Of a DNA stretch of 64,000 nt, positions 8,461 to 16,658 are shown piece by piece. Source of the DNA: Paracoccus bogoriensis (GTDB lineage Bacteria > Pseudomonadota > Alphaproteobacteria > Rhodobacterales > Rhodobacteraceae); the NCBI RefSeq assembly GCF_019431455.1, contig NZ_JAHYSR010000008.1:45658-109657 (forward strand), given 5' to 3'. The translations under genes and the position numbers were made by a program. Every line of letters starts with the position of its first letter. The first letter of the stretch is position 1. A model generated the notes under the pieces. That model was not told the DNA's origin. It saw nothing but the letters and a program-made list of their open reading frames with translations, and made no database searches.

Positions 8461-9287
8461 CCGTCGCGCAAAAGCTCGTTGACCGAGGTCTTGGAGCGCG
8501 TCTTTGCATCGACACGCTTGACGATCACCGCGCAATAAAGGTTCACGCCGTTCTTCGAGGGCATCGAACCCGAAACGACCACCGACCCGGCGGGAACCTC
8601 GCCATACATGACCGCGCCGGTCTCGCGGTCCACGATCCTGGTGGATTGACCGATATAGACGCCCATGCCCAGAACCGAGCCCTCGCGGATGATGCAGCCC
8701 TCGACCACCTCGGACCGGGCGCCGATGAAGCAATCATCCTCGATGATGGTCGGCCCGGCCTGCAGCGGCTCCAGCACGCCGCCGATGCCCACGCCGCCCG
8801 ACAGATGCACGTTGCGGCCGATCTGCGCGCAGGAACCGACCGTGGCCCAGGTGTCCACCATCGTCCCCTCGCCCACATGGGCGCCCAGGTTCACGAAGGA
8901 CGGCATCAGCACCGCGCCCCTGGCGATATAGGCCGAGCGGCGCACGATCGCGCCCGGCACGGCGCGGAACCCGGCCTGCCGCCAGTCGGCTTCGGTCCAG
9001 CCGTGGAATTTCGAGGGCACCTTGTCCCACCACTTGCCGCCCTGCGGCCCGCCCGACATCTCTTCCATGTCGTTCAGGCGGAAGGACAGCAGCACGGCCT
9101 TCTTGGCCCACTGATTCACATGCCATTCGCCCGTCTCATGGCGCTCGGCCACGCGCAGCGTGCCGTTATCCAGCGCGGTCAGGGTGGCCTCGACGGCGTC
9201 GCGGGCCTCGCCCCTGGTGGCAGAGGTGATGCTGTCGCGCGCCTCCCAGGCGGCTTCGATGGCGGCTTCCAGTGCGGCGTTGTTCAT
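8457..9287 (-). CDS. dapD: 2,3,4,5-tetrahydropyridine-2,6-dicarboxylate N-succinyltransferase
   Basis: DapD transfers succinyl from succinyl-CoA to tetrahydrodipicolinate in the succinylase branch of DAP/lysine synthesis. The 276 residues fit the usual length of about 274. The middle is a left-handed beta-helix of hexapeptide repeats ([20 protein letters not shown] onward), and WDKVPSKF and [10 protein letters not shown] are family blocks. The start at [10 protein letters not shown] was chosen over an upstream ATG because a GGGGGACC site precedes it. dapB (39751) and asd (26156), other steps of the pathway, are elsewhere in the window. Confidence 0.95.
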   Translation of the reverse strand: MNNAALEAAIEAAWEARDSITSATRGEARDAVEATLTALDNGTLRVAERHETGEWHVNQWAKKAVLLSFRLNDMEEMSGGPQGGKWWDKVPSKFHGWTEADWRQAGFRAVPGAIVRRSAYIARGAVLMPSFVNLGAHVGEGTMVDTWATVGSCAQIGRNVHLSGGVGIGGVLEPLQAGPTIIEDDCFIGARSEVVEGCIIREGSVLGMGVYIGQSTRIVDRETGAVMYGEVPAGSVVVSGSMPSKNGVNLYCAVIVKRVDAKTRSKTSVNELLRDG

Positions 9288-9500
9288 CTGCGGTCCCCCG
9301 GTCGGTTGTCGCAACCGGGATTAACGGGCTTGTCCCGCCGAGGCAATGGCGGGGCAAGACCGGGCCTTGACGCCGATCCGCCGGGCGCCGCCTGAAGTTC
9401 GCGACGCCGGACCATGTCTGCCAACCGCTGCGGAACGGCAACGGTTTGCCTCGGGCGCGCGCGCGCGTTACTGCTGGATGGATCAGCACGAGGCAGAACA

Positions 9501-10325
9501 ATGCATGATGACAGCCGCAAGACCCCGTTCCGCCACAGCGGCGAGGATATCGAAGCCGCGCGCCATTCGCCCGATACGCCGCAGACGCGCGCGCCCTCTT
9601 ACCGGCTGGCCTTTGCCGACACCGAATTTCTTCTGCGCGAGGAATTGCGTCCCGTCCGCCTGCAACTGGAACTGCTGAAGCCGCAGATGATCCTGGACGA
9701 ACGCGGCATCGTCTCGACGGTGGTGATGTTCGGCGGCGCCCGCGTCCCCTCGCCGGAACGCCAGGCCCAGGCACGCACGCCCGAACTGGCGGCCCTGTCG
9801 AAATATTACGAACAGGCCCGCATCTTCGCCCGGCAGATGACCGAACGCAGCCTGACGACGGGCGGGCGCGAATTCGTGATCTGCACCGGCGGCGGCCCCG
9901 GCGTGATGGAGGCGGGCAATCTGGGTGCCGAAGAGGTAGGCGGCCAGTCCATCGGCCTCGGCATCGTGCTGCCGCATGAACAGGCCCCCAACCGGCATGT
10001 GACGCCGAACCTGTCGTTCAACTTCCACTATTTCGCGATCCGCAAGATGCATTTCCTGATGCGCGCCCGCGCGATCACGGTCTTTCCGGGCGGCTTCGGC
10101 ACGCTGGACGAATTGTTCGAGACGCTGACCCTGATCCAGACGCGGCGCATGGCGCGCATTCCGGTCCTGCTGTTCGGCGAAGACTTCTGGGAAGAGATCA
10201 TCAACTGGCGCGCCTTGGCCCGCGCCGGCACGATCAGCGAGGAAGACCTGGACCTGATCCGCTACGTGGAAACGGCCGAGGAAGCCGTCGCGATCATCGA
10301 CGCCTTCCCCCCTCCGCAGGGCTAG
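9501..10325 (+). CDS. LOG/TIGR00730-type Rossmann-fold protein
   Basis: This 274-residue protein has the lysine-decarboxylase-like signature of LOG enzymes: GGGPGVMEA at 130-138 and PGGFGTLDE at 196-204. LOG proteins are phosphoribohydrolases that release bases from nucleoside 5'-monophosphates. The N-terminal extension of about 65 residues makes this the longer bacterial subtype, often described as an AMP nucleosidase-like LOG protein. It is divergent from dapD across a 213-bp gap and its 3' end overlaps rlmN by 4 bp in convergent orientation. Despite old annotations it is not a lysine decarboxylase. Confidence 0.85.
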   Translation: MHDDSRKTPFRHSGEDIEAARHSPDTPQTRAPSYRLAFADTEFLLREELRPVRLQLELLKPQMILDERGIVSTVVMFGGARVPSPERQAQARTPELAALSKYYEQARIFARQMTERSLTTGGREFVICTGGGPGVMEAGNLGAEEVGGQSIGLGIVLPHEQAPNRHVTPNLSFNFHYFAIRKMHFLMRARAITVFPGGFGTLDELFETLTLIQTRRMARIPVLLFGEDFWEEIINWRALARAGTISEEDLDLIRYVETAEEAVAIIDAFPPPQG

Positions 10326-11506
10326 GAGGCCTCGGCCTCGATCTGGGCGCGGGTCTTGCGGCCCCGCTCGGTCGCGGATTTCAGCTGCCCGCAGGCGGCC
10401 ATGATATCCTCGCCGCGCGGCGTGCGGATCGGGCTGGCATAGCCTGCCTTGTAGATGATGTCGGCAAAGGCGCGGATCCGCTCGGGCGAGGATCGCCTGT
10501 AGGGGGCCCCCGGCCATTCATTGAAGGGAATCAGGTTGATCTTGGCGGGAATGCCCTGGATCAGCTTGACCAGGCGGCGGGCATCGGCGTCCGAGTCGTT
10601 CACCCCGTCCAGCATCACATATTCAAAGGTGATCCGCTCGCTGTTGCTCAGCCGGGGATAATCACGCAGCGCCTCCAGCAGGGTGGCGATATTCCAGCGC
10701 CTGTTGATCGGCACCAGCCGGTCGCGCACCTCGTCGGTGGTCGCATGGAAGCTGACGGCCAGCAGGCAGCCGATCTCCTGCGCGGTGCGGGCGATCTCGG
10801 GAACCACGCCGCTGGTGGACAGGGTGATGCGGCGGCGCGACAGCGACAGCCCCTCGCCATCCATGACGACCTTCATCGCGTCGCGGACATTCTCGAAATT
10901 GTAGAGCGGCTCGCCCATGCCCATCAGCACGATATTGCTGACCAGCCGCGTCTCGTCCTTGGGCGCGCCCTGGACGGGCCATTCGCCCAGATCGTCGCGC
11001 GCCAGCATCACCTGGCCCACGATCTCGGCCGGTGTCAGGTTGCGGACCAACTTCTGCGTGCCGGTATGACAGAAGGAACAGGTCAGGGTGCAGCCCACCT
11101 GACTGCTGATGCACAAGGTGCCGCGCCCCTCTTCGGGGATATAGACGACCTCGACCTCGTGTCCGCCGGCGATCCGAACCAGATATTTGCGCGTGCCGTC
11201 CCGGCTGATCTGCCGGGTGACCAGCTCGGGCAGAACGATCTCGAAATGTTCGGCCAGAAGAGCACGATAGTCCTTGGCCAGATTGGTCATGGCTGCGAAA
11301 TCGCGCACACCCCAATGATAGACCCATTGCCAGACCTGGCCGACCCGCATCCGGGCCTGCCGCTCGGGCGTGCCGGCGGCGATCAGCGCCTCGTGCAATT
11401 GCGGGCGCGTCAGGCCAACGATATTGGTGCGGCCGGTCTGGGGCAGCTTGCGCGGAATGGTCAGCACATCCTGCGTGATCGGCGCAGAGGGGGTCTGATC
11501 GGTCAT
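10322..11506 (-). CDS. rlmN: 23S rRNA (adenine2503-C2)/tRNA-A37 methyltransferase
   Basis: This 394-residue radical-SAM enzyme methylates A2503 of 23S rRNA and A37 of some tRNAs. The [4Fe-4S] motif C-x3-C-x2-C is at C139, C143 and C146 ([11 protein letters not shown]). [12 protein letters not shown] and the C-terminal Cys in MAACGQL (predicted methyl-carrying cysteine) are typical. The N-terminal [12 protein letters not shown] is the RlmN accessory domain. It is monocistronic on the minus strand, with an intergenic hairpin repeat between its start and the IalB-like gene. Confidence 0.95.
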   Translation of the reverse strand: MTDQTPSAPITQDVLTIPRKLPQTGRTNIVGLTRPQLHEALIAAGTPERQARMRVGQVWQWVYHWGVRDFAAMTNLAKDYRALLAEHFEIVLPELVTRQISRDGTRKYLVRIAGGHEVEVVYIPEEGRGTLCISSQVGCTLTCSFCHTGTQKLVRNLTPAEIVGQVMLARDDLGEWPVQGAPKDETRLVSNIVLMGMGEPLYNFENVRDAMKVVMDGEGLSLSRRRITLSTSGVVPEIARTAQEIGCLLAVSFHATTDEVRDRLVPINRRWNIATLLEALRDYPRLSNSERITFEYVMLDGVNDSDADARRLVKLIQGIPAKINLIPFNEWPGAPYRRSSPERIRAFADIIYKAGYASPIRTPRGEDIMAACGQLKSATERGRKTRAQIEAEAS

Positions 11507-11591
11507 GGCACCACCGGCTCCGGGTCAAGGGGAAAGGCGCGAAAGGCCGCTATCTAAGCAAAAGCGAGCCGGAAATCAACCAGCCCGCCGC

Positions 11592-11658
11592 TTTGCCTCG
11601 GCCCGAAATATCCCGGGGGGAGTCCCCGCCAGGGGGGCGGGGCAGCGCCCCTGCCCGA
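11592..11658. repeat. Intergenic hairpin repeat, copy 2
   Basis: This copy shares TTTGCCTCG, AATATCCCGGGGG, AGTCCCCGC and GGGGCAGCGCCCC with copy 1 at 4117-4182, in the same orientation. It lies between the upstream (rlmN) and downstream (ialB-like) minus-strand genes' ends, within 3 bp of the ialB-like stop codon. Confidence 0.65.
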
Positions 11659-11660
11659 CC

Positions 11661-12182
11661 TCACTGACAGCGCGACCGCGCCGTATTCGTTGCCGCCGTC
11701 ACGCCGGTCAGGCTGAACGTGTCCTTCGTCGTCGTGCCACGGGCCGAGCGACCGGTCACGACCGCGGTGGATCCTGCGCGCAACGCGGCGATCAACGCCT
11801 CGTCATCCGAGGGGCTGCCGGTCCAGGCGCTGTCACCCTCGGTGAACAGGTTGAACTTGCGCCCGCCCACATCGACTTCAACCGTCGAATCCGGGGCGAA
11901 CGGATAGCCGCCGGTGAACGAGACTTCGCCGTTCTGGCCGGGGCGATAGGCAATATATAACCGGATATCGCCACGCGTCACCTCGGCGGGTTGCCCGTTG
12001 CGGGTGTTGATGGTCGAACGCGGCGGCGAAACCGCCCAGCATTCCCGCGGGTTGTCCGCCGCAAACACCGTCCAGTCGCCTTCGGTGGCGACGACATTCG
12101 TGGATTCCTGCGCCATGGCCGTCCCGAGCCCGGCGATCAGGACAAGGCTGGCGCCCAGTCCGCGCAGCGTGGTGGTCAACAT
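11661..12182 (-). CDS. Invasion-associated locus B (IalB)-like secreted protein
   Basis: This 173-residue protein has a clear signal peptide (MLTTTLRGLGASLVLIAGLGTAMA, cleavage before QES). The body matches the IalB family (PF06776): GDWTVFAADNPRECWAVSPP near the N-terminus, a YIAYRPG block, a GGRKFNLFTEGDSAW block and a C-terminal cysteine. In Bartonella IalB aids erythrocyte entry; in free-living Rhodobacteraceae the role is unknown and the name should not imply pathogenicity. The start was chosen by the AGGAGG site eight bases upstream. Confidence 0.8.
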   Translation of the reverse strand: MLTTTLRGLGASLVLIAGLGTAMAQESTNVVATEGDWTVFAADNPRECWAVSPPRSTINTRNGQPAEVTRGDIRLYIAYRPGQNGEVSFTGGYPFAPDSTVEVDVGGRKFNLFTEGDSAWTGSPSDDEALIAALRAGSTAVVTGRSARGTTTKDTFSLTGVTAATNTARSRCQ

Positions 12183-12373
12183 GCTCTGGCCTCCTGCCAT
12201 TCACTTTCGCCGTTTCGCCCGGCGTTTTCCCTTATTGCCATGGTCATTTCAACCATCTGGCTTCAGGATAGCGAAATTCGACCGCCAAGAAAGCCCGGCC
12301 TTGCATGATCGCGCGATTGTCACCCGGCCAGATCGAACAGCGATCAGACCGCAGGTCCGGTCCGAGGATGACC

Positions 12374-13360
12374 ATGAATGCAGCAACCCTGATCGAACTC
12401 TGGCGCGGCAATCTGCGCGAGAGCCACCACACCGGACACGCCGTCATCTGCGACCGACGAGGCGTCATCGAGGCCTGGGGAAACCCCGGCACCACCATCT
12501 TTCCGCGCTCTTCCTGCAAGATGATCCAGGCGCTGCCGCTGATCGAAAGCGGCGCGGCCGATGCAGCGGGGCTGAGCGACCGCCAGCTTGCCCTGGCCTG
12601 TGCCAGCCATTCGGGCGCACGCATCCATGTGAAGGCCGTGCAGGACTGGCTGGCCGGGCTTGGCCTTGGCGATGACGACCTGCGCTGCGGCAGCCACATG
12701 CCGCAGGACCGCGACGAGAACCGCCGCCTGATCTGCGCAGACGAGCCCCCCTGCCAGTGCCACAACAACTGCTCGGGCAAGCATACGGGTTTCCTGACCC
12801 TGAACCGGCATCTCAGGGGCGGGCCGGATTACGAGAAGGTCGATCACCCGGTCCAGCAGGCCGTCCGCACCGCCTTTGAAGAGGTCACGGGCCAGACCAG
12901 CCCGGGATACGGAATCGACGGCTGCTCGGCCCCGAACTGGGCCTGTTCGCTCGAGGGGCTGGGCCGCGCGATGGCGGCCTTCGCCACGCCCGGCACCGAT
13001 CGTCGCGGCCAGGCGATGCGGCGGCTGGTCGATGCGATGCGCGCGCACCCCGAGATGGTCGCAGGCGAGGGCCGGGCCTGCACCACGCTGATGCGCGCCT
13101 GCGGCGGCGCCGCGGCGCTGAAGACCGGCGCCGAGGCCGTGTTCGTCGCCATCCTGCCCGCGCAAGGTCTGGGCATCGCGCTGAAGATCACGGACGGGGC
13201 GACGCGGGCCAGCGAGGCCGCGATCACGGCGCTTTTGCGGCATGTCGGCGCGCTGGCCGCCGATGATCCGGTGATCGCGCGCTTCCTGCCGCAGCCGGTG
13301 CGAAACTGGCGCGGCATCGCCACGGGCGATCTGCGCTGCGCGCCGGGTTTTCCTGGCTGA
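12374..13360 (+). CDS. Type II (Rhizobium etli-type) L-asparaginase
   Basis: This 328-residue protein hydrolyses L-asparagine to aspartate and ammonia and is unrelated to the E. coli enzymes. The residues known in R. etli ReAV are conserved with consistent offset: S46-x2-K49 (RSSCKM), S78/S80 (ASHSG), the zinc/catalytic cluster C133-x2-K136 (NCSGKH) and C184 (DGCSAPNW). The start at MNAATLIE has GAGG six bases upstream; another ATG two codons earlier sits on top of that site. It is divergent from the IalB-like gene and convergent with the TSUP permease. Confidence 0.88.
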   Translation: MNAATLIELWRGNLRESHHTGHAVICDRRGVIEAWGNPGTTIFPRSSCKMIQALPLIESGAADAAGLSDRQLALACASHSGARIHVKAVQDWLAGLGLGDDDLRCGSHMPQDRDENRRLICADEPPCQCHNNCSGKHTGFLTLNRHLRGGPDYEKVDHPVQQAVRTAFEEVTGQTSPGYGIDGCSAPNWACSLEGLGRAMAAFATPGTDRRGQAMRRLVDAMRAHPEMVAGEGRACTTLMRACGGAAALKTGAEAVFVAILPAQGLGIALKITDGATRASEAAITALLRHVGALAADDPVIARFLPQPVRNWRGIATGDLRCAPGFPG

Positions 13361-13453
13361 TGGTGGAGCTGCGTCATGAAATCGTTGCGCTTTGATGCTC
13401 TGATATGCGCCGGGCGCCCCCCGCGCCCTGACTGTCCCGTCCCGCCTCAGGAT

Positions 13454-13482
13454 CCGGCGCCCCTTGGCAGAGGCGGCGCCGG
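13454..13482. terminator. Hairpin between convergent asparaginase and TSUP genes
   Basis: CCGGCGCC and GGCGCCGG form a perfect 8-bp stem around a 13-nt loop, between the two convergent stop codons. There is no T-run, so factor-independent termination is uncertain. Confidence 0.4.
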
Positions 13483-13491
13483 AAGCCGGGT

Positions 13492-14250
13492 TCAGATCAT
13501 CTGCCAGATCAGCCGCAGGGCCAGCGCAGTCGAGGTGACGACCAAGAGCGGCTTGATCAGCCGCGCGCCCACCCGCGATGCCGCCCGCGCGCCCAGCACC
13601 GCGCCCAGGATCTGCGCCGCGCCCATCATCAGACCGATCAGCCACAGGGGCTGGCCGACGGCCGCGAAGGCGATCAGCCCGCCGATATTCGAGGCGAAGT
13701 TCAGCAGCTTGGTATGCGCCGTGGCCTTCAGAACGCCGTAGCCGGCCAGCGTCACGAAGGCGATCATGTAGAACGACCCCGCCCCCGGTCCGATCAGCCC
13801 GTCATAGAATCCCACCAGCGGCACCGCGAACGCGGCGAATGCCCATGGCGCCATCCGGCGGACGCGGTCCAGATCATTCAGGCCGGGCTTCAGCGCGAAG
13901 AAGGCCGCGATGCCGATCAGCACGACCGGCAGGACCAGCCGCAGCCCGTCGGTCGGCACGCTGCTGATCAGCACCGCCCCCGCCGCGCCCGCCAGTCCCG
14001 CGATCAGAGCCAGCCCCCACTGGGCCCGCAGATCGACCAGCCCCTTTGCCGCATAGCTGATCGCTGCCGTCGCCGCGCCAAAGGCGCCCTGCACCTTGTT
14101 CGTGGCCAGGGCCTGCGCAGGCGGAATACCGGCCAGCATCAGGACCGGCAGGGTGATCAGCCCCCCGCCGCCTGCGATGGCATCGACAAAGCCTGCCGCG
14201 AAGGCCGCACCCAGCAGCAGGAGAATCAGGTCGATCGTGATTTCGGGCAT
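13492..14250 (-). CDS. TSUP family (TauE/SafE-like) membrane permease
   Basis: This 252-residue protein has about eight hydrophobic segments and the two family repeats: AAFAAGFVDAIAGGGGLITLPVL at the N-terminus and GFYDGLIGPGAGSFYMIAF in the second half. ALATNKVQGAFG is also typical. TSUP proteins export sulfite, sulfoacetate or other small anions; no sulfur genes lie next to it, so the substrate is open. It is on the same strand as serB, with an intergenic hairpin repeat between them. Confidence 0.85.
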   Translation of the reverse strand: MPEITIDLILLLLGAAFAAGFVDAIAGGGGLITLPVLMLAGIPPAQALATNKVQGAFGAATAAISYAAKGLVDLRAQWGLALIAGLAGAAGAVLISSVPTDGLRLVLPVVLIGIAAFFALKPGLNDLDRVRRMAPWAFAAFAVPLVGFYDGLIGPGAGSFYMIAFVTLAGYGVLKATAHTKLLNFASNIGGLIAFAAVGQPLWLIGLMMGAAQILGAVLGARAASRVGARLIKPLLVVTSTALALRLIWQMI

Positions 14251-14273
14251 GGTCGCCTTTCAAAGAAGGGGGC

Positions 14274-14327
14274 ACCGTGGGGCTTCGCGCCCCACACCCT
14301 CGCGGGACATCTGGACCAAGGCAAAGG
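14274..14327. repeat. Intergenic hairpin repeat, copy 3
   Basis: A GTGGGGC-TTCG-CGCCCCAC hairpin is followed by CACCCTCGCGGGACATCT and AAGGCAAAG. This is the reverse-orientation form of the element at 4117 and 11592. It lies between serB and the TSUP gene. Confidence 0.55.
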
Positions 14328-14350
14328 GCTGGTCCCGTGCGCTGTGGCCG

Positions 14351-15229
14351 TCAGGGAATGACAAATTCGTCGGCGCGGTAGCCCTGAAGGTAGAGAAGCG
14401 CGGTCAGGTCGCCGTGATTGATGCGAATCGGTGCCTGCGCGGCGACGGTGGGCTTGGCGTGAAGCGCCACGCCCACCCCGGCCAGCTGGATCATGCCCAG
14501 GTCGTTGGCGCCGTCCCCGACCGCGATCGCGTCTTCGGGGGTGGTGCCCAGCCGTGCAGCGATCTCGGTCAAGGCCTCGACCTTGGCTTCGCGGCCCAGA
14601 ACAGGCAGGGCGACGTGACCGGTCAGCACGCCCTCTTCGGCCAGAAGCGTGTTGGCGCGGTGTTCGTCGAAGCCGAGTTGCCGGGCAACCGATCCGGTGA
14701 AGGCGGTGAAGCCGCCCGAGACCAGCGCCGCATAGGCCCCGTTGGCGCGCATCGTGGCGACCAGGGCCGCACCGCCGGGGGCCAGCGTGATGCGCGTGGC
14801 CAGCACCTCGGCGATGGTGGATTCGGGCAGGCCCGCCAGCAGCGCGACGCGTTCGATCAGCGCTTCGTGGAAGTTCAGCTCGCCATTCATCGCACGGGCG
14901 GTGATGTCGGCGACCCGCGGTCCCACCCCCGCCAGATCTGCCAGTTCGTCGATACATTCCTGCTCGATCACGGTCGAATCCATATCTGCGATCAGAATGC
15001 GCTTGCGTCGGCCCGCCTTGTGCTGGATCGCCATGTCGATGCCGATGGACTGGAGATCCTGCCAGACCTGCTGGCTGTCCTCGGGTGCCCGGGCCAGGTC
15101 GAATTCGGCCGCGATTCCCTGGGCCAGCCAGCGCGGCGCGTCTCCGCCCCATCGCGCGGCAAGGCCCGCGGGCAGGTCCGCATCGAGATTGGCGGCGCGG
15201 GGCGATGCGATCAGCGAAACGGTGAACAT
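14351..15229 (-). CDS. serB: Phosphoserine phosphatase
   Basis: SerB removes phosphate from L-phosphoserine, the last step of serine synthesis. The 292-residue protein has a short N-terminal ACT-like region (about 1-75) and a HAD domain with DMDSTVIEQE, where D82 is the nucleophile and D84 the acid/base; VSGGFTAF and GDGANDLGMI complete the HAD motifs. The start MFTVSLIASP has AAAGGA eight bases upstream; an ATG three codons earlier touches that site. It is divergent from serC and serA, but about 1.4 kb of decayed mobile DNA now separates them. Confidence 0.95.
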   Translation of the reverse strand: MFTVSLIASPRAANLDADLPAGLAARWGGDAPRWLAQGIAAEFDLARAPEDSQQVWQDLQSIGIDMAIQHKAGRRKRILIADMDSTVIEQECIDELADLAGVGPRVADITARAMNGELNFHEALIERVALLAGLPESTIAEVLATRITLAPGGAALVATMRANGAYAALVSGGFTAFTGSVARQLGFDEHRANTLLAEEGVLTGHVALPVLGREAKVEALTEIAARLGTTPEDAIAVGDGANDLGMIQLAGVGVALHAKPTVAAQAPIRINHGDLTALLYLQGYRADEFVIP

Positions 15230-15282
15230 GCGCGGCATCCTTTGTCAGCACGGGCGGCGTCGGCCAGACGGGTCTAGGGCAA

Positions 15283-15347
15283 AGTCTTTTCTTGCGCCAG
15301 AGCGGGGGTTATCTGCGGCGGCGGGACACCCTTTCTCATCGAAGGGT
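15283..15347 (+). repeat. Second, decayed copy of the serC leader region (left flank of element)
   Basis: This stretch aligns with the serC leader at 16580-16638. It shares AGTCTTTTC, then a TAT-containing segment, then GCGGGACACCC, followed by a hairpin ACCCTT..CTCATC..AAGGGT. It has the same orientation as the true leader but no promoter with good spacing. It ends six bases before the stop codon of the integrase remnant. Confidence 0.55.
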
Positions 15348-15352
15348 CATGT

Positions 15353-15598
15353 TCACGCCATCTTTCTTTTGGACTGAATCGTATCGGCGTCTCGTCCGAT
15401 CGGCCTTGCGACGAGTTTTGCGGCAAAGATGGCGTCGGCGATCATGCGATCCTTGATTGCGTGGGGGTCGTGTCCGAGGACGATACCCGCGTCTTTCCCA
15501 CCGCCCATTTCGGCCAGGCTCCTGGTGTCCCATCCGGCGTGCAGCATCGCCGTGGCAAAGCCGTGACGGCGTCCATGCAGGGTAGTCCCCTTGATGCC
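15353..15598 (-). pseudogene. C-terminal remnant of a tyrosine recombinase (integrase)
   Basis: About 80 codons resemble the catalytic end of phage-type integrases: LHGRRHGFATAMLHAGWD corresponds to the R-H box (H-x-x-R), then SLAEMGGGKDAG and a helix rich in IADAIFAAK. At the position of the catalytic tyrosine box (usually ..HYxH..) the sequence reads GHDPHA, so the tyrosine is gone. The N-terminal half is missing; upstream the frame passes into the ATPase remnant, which indicates a deletion that fused two genes. It is inactive. Confidence 0.6.
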
Positions 15599-16092
15599 CG
15601 CACCGCGAACAACGCTTTCCGCAGCGTTCGAGGTGCAGAGGCACGCACACCAGGACAAGGTCGCCGCTCCCCTTGATCCGCTGCACAAGCGCCGGGCTTT
15701 CCCGCCGCATGGCTTCCTCGCGGTTGAAGATGCCGCTGCCGCCCTCTGCCGCGATGTAGAGAACGGGGCCAAGTTTCTTTTCCCCGTCAGGGACGCGGTG
15801 CCCGTGCCAGTCGGCCCCTGCCGCGACATGGAACGCAAGGTCCATTGCAAAGCAAGATCCCTTGCAAAGAAGATCTTGGTGGCGTTGCTTTCACCAATGA
15901 CCACGCTGAACGCGCCGCGATCTAGCCAGCCCTTCACCAGGTAACGGCATTGAGCGAAGGCTTGACGCGATCCAGCGGGCGGAACGCCGCCGCCAGATCG
16001 CCAGCGCGCCCGACAATAGCAGAGGCGCGGTTGAAGCCTGTTTCCGCACGGTGTTGCGCGTCCTGCGCCCCAAGGTTGGCAAATGCGTTCAT
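15599..16092 (-). pseudogene. Frameshifted RepA-like AAA ATPase remnant
   Basis: Reading on the minus strand, the gene opens with [20 protein letters not shown] and overlaps the stop of the 141-residue ORF in an ATGA junction. After about 48 codons it hits a stop, but the next frame continues with VKGWLDRGAFSVVIGES, a degenerate P-loop region. A third frame then gives DLAFHVAAGADWHGHRV and GPVLYIAAEGGSGI, the hallmark of phage/plasmid RepA-like (AAA_25) ATPases. The second frameshift coincides with an imperfect 17-bp tandem duplication (GATCTTGCTTTGCAATG / GACCTTGCGTTCCATGT). The C-terminus is lost at the junction with the integrase remnant. Confidence 0.6.
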
Positions 16093-16514
16093 GCGTCTGT
16101 CCCCCGTTGCACGTAGTTCAGGAAGGCCGCGCGATCCGCCACAGAGAGCCGGTTGAAGCAGGCAAGCGCATAGGCTTTGCGCTCGGCGGTCGAGGCCATG
16201 TCGGCCCAGAACGCCGCCTCGGCCATTACGCCGTCAAAGGCGGTGATCGGCTGGCCGGGTCGCAGAGCCTCGATAAACCGCTCCATCAAAGGAACGCGGT
16301 CTCGCGGGTCGCAGTCCAGAACGGCGGTCAACAGCGCCCTTGCGGAGACCTCCCGGTGAATGTTGACATTATTATCAACCCAATCCAGCCAAGGGCTTTT
16401 CGTCAGCTTCGGTTGCGCCCGCCTGCGCGCCGGGGTTTTCGTTTTCCCGCGCAGGAACGTGAACGGAACACGCTGTGTCAGATTTGTGCCACGGTTGCCC
16501 GCAGGTTCCGGCAT
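16089..16514 (-). CDS. Hypothetical accessory protein of the integrative element
   Basis: A 141-residue ORF with an Arg/Lys-rich first third ([21 protein letters not shown]) and a helical C-terminus ([38 protein letters not shown]). I do not recognise a domain. Gene order and the ATGA overlap with the RepA-like remnant suggest it is the first gene of the element's operon. Two perfect 13-bp tandem repeats lie just upstream of its start codon. Confidence 0.5.
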   Translation of the reverse strand: MPEPAGNRGTNLTQRVPFTFLRGKTKTPARRRAQPKLTKSPWLDWVDNNVNIHREVSARALLTAVLDCDPRDRVPLMERFIEALRPGQPITAFDGVMAEAAFWADMASTAERKAYALACFNRLSVADRAAFLNYVQRGTDA

Positions 16515-16540
16515 CGTTCTGCACCGTCGTTCTGCACCGT
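16515..16540. repeat. Perfect 13-bp tandem repeat
   Basis: CGTTCTGCACCGT occurs twice in direct succession immediately upstream of the start codon of the 141-residue ORF. It may be an operator or a replication slippage product. Confidence 0.5.
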
Positions 16541-16575
16541 CACGCGCGGACCGGCACGGCCCGCACCAATGGCAC

Positions 16576-16604
16576 TTGCAGTCTTTTCAGGGGAAGCGTA
16601 TGCC
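16576..16604 (+). promoter_or_regulatory. Predicted sigma70 promoter of serC-serA
   Basis: TTGCAG (16576-16581) and TATGCC (16599-16604) are separated by exactly 17 bp. Transcription would start at about 16609-16611, at the 5' edge of the serC leader hairpin. Confidence 0.55.
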
Positions 16605-16606
16605 CC

Positions 16607-16640
16607 GCAGCGGGACACCCCTCCCCAACGAGGGGCTTTT
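16607..16640 (+). ncRNA. serC-type leader RNA element upstream of serC
   Basis: GCAGCGGGACAC is followed by a hairpin CCCCT-CCCCAACG-AGGGG and then CTTTT, directly before the serC ribosome site. A conserved 'serC motif' is known upstream of serC-serA in alphaproteobacteria from comparative genomics. The position and hairpin fit, but I am matching from memory, not with a covariance model. Its ligand, if any, is unknown. Confidence 0.5.
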
Positions 16641-16658
16641 AGCTGGAAGGCTAGTCAC

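Larger units (their letters stand above)
15348..16579. mobile_element. Remnant of a small integrative element in the serB-serC gap
   Basis: About 1.23 kb, bounded by two copies of the serC leader sequence. It contains a tyrosine-recombinase C-terminus next to the left boundary, a frameshifted RepA-like ATPase, and a small accessory ORF, all on the minus strand. An integrase gene immediately beside one boundary is the usual layout of site-specific elements. No intact mobility gene remains. Confidence 0.55.

Noticed and set aside
9459..9472. CGCGCGCGCG run upstream of the LOG gene as a Z-DNA or regulatory element
   Set aside because: Short and expected by chance at this base composition.
16362..16379. 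GTTGACATTATTATCAAC palindrome as an operator or promoter
   Set aside because: It lies inside the 141-residue ORF and encodes its VDNNVN segment; no gene on the plus strand starts nearby.
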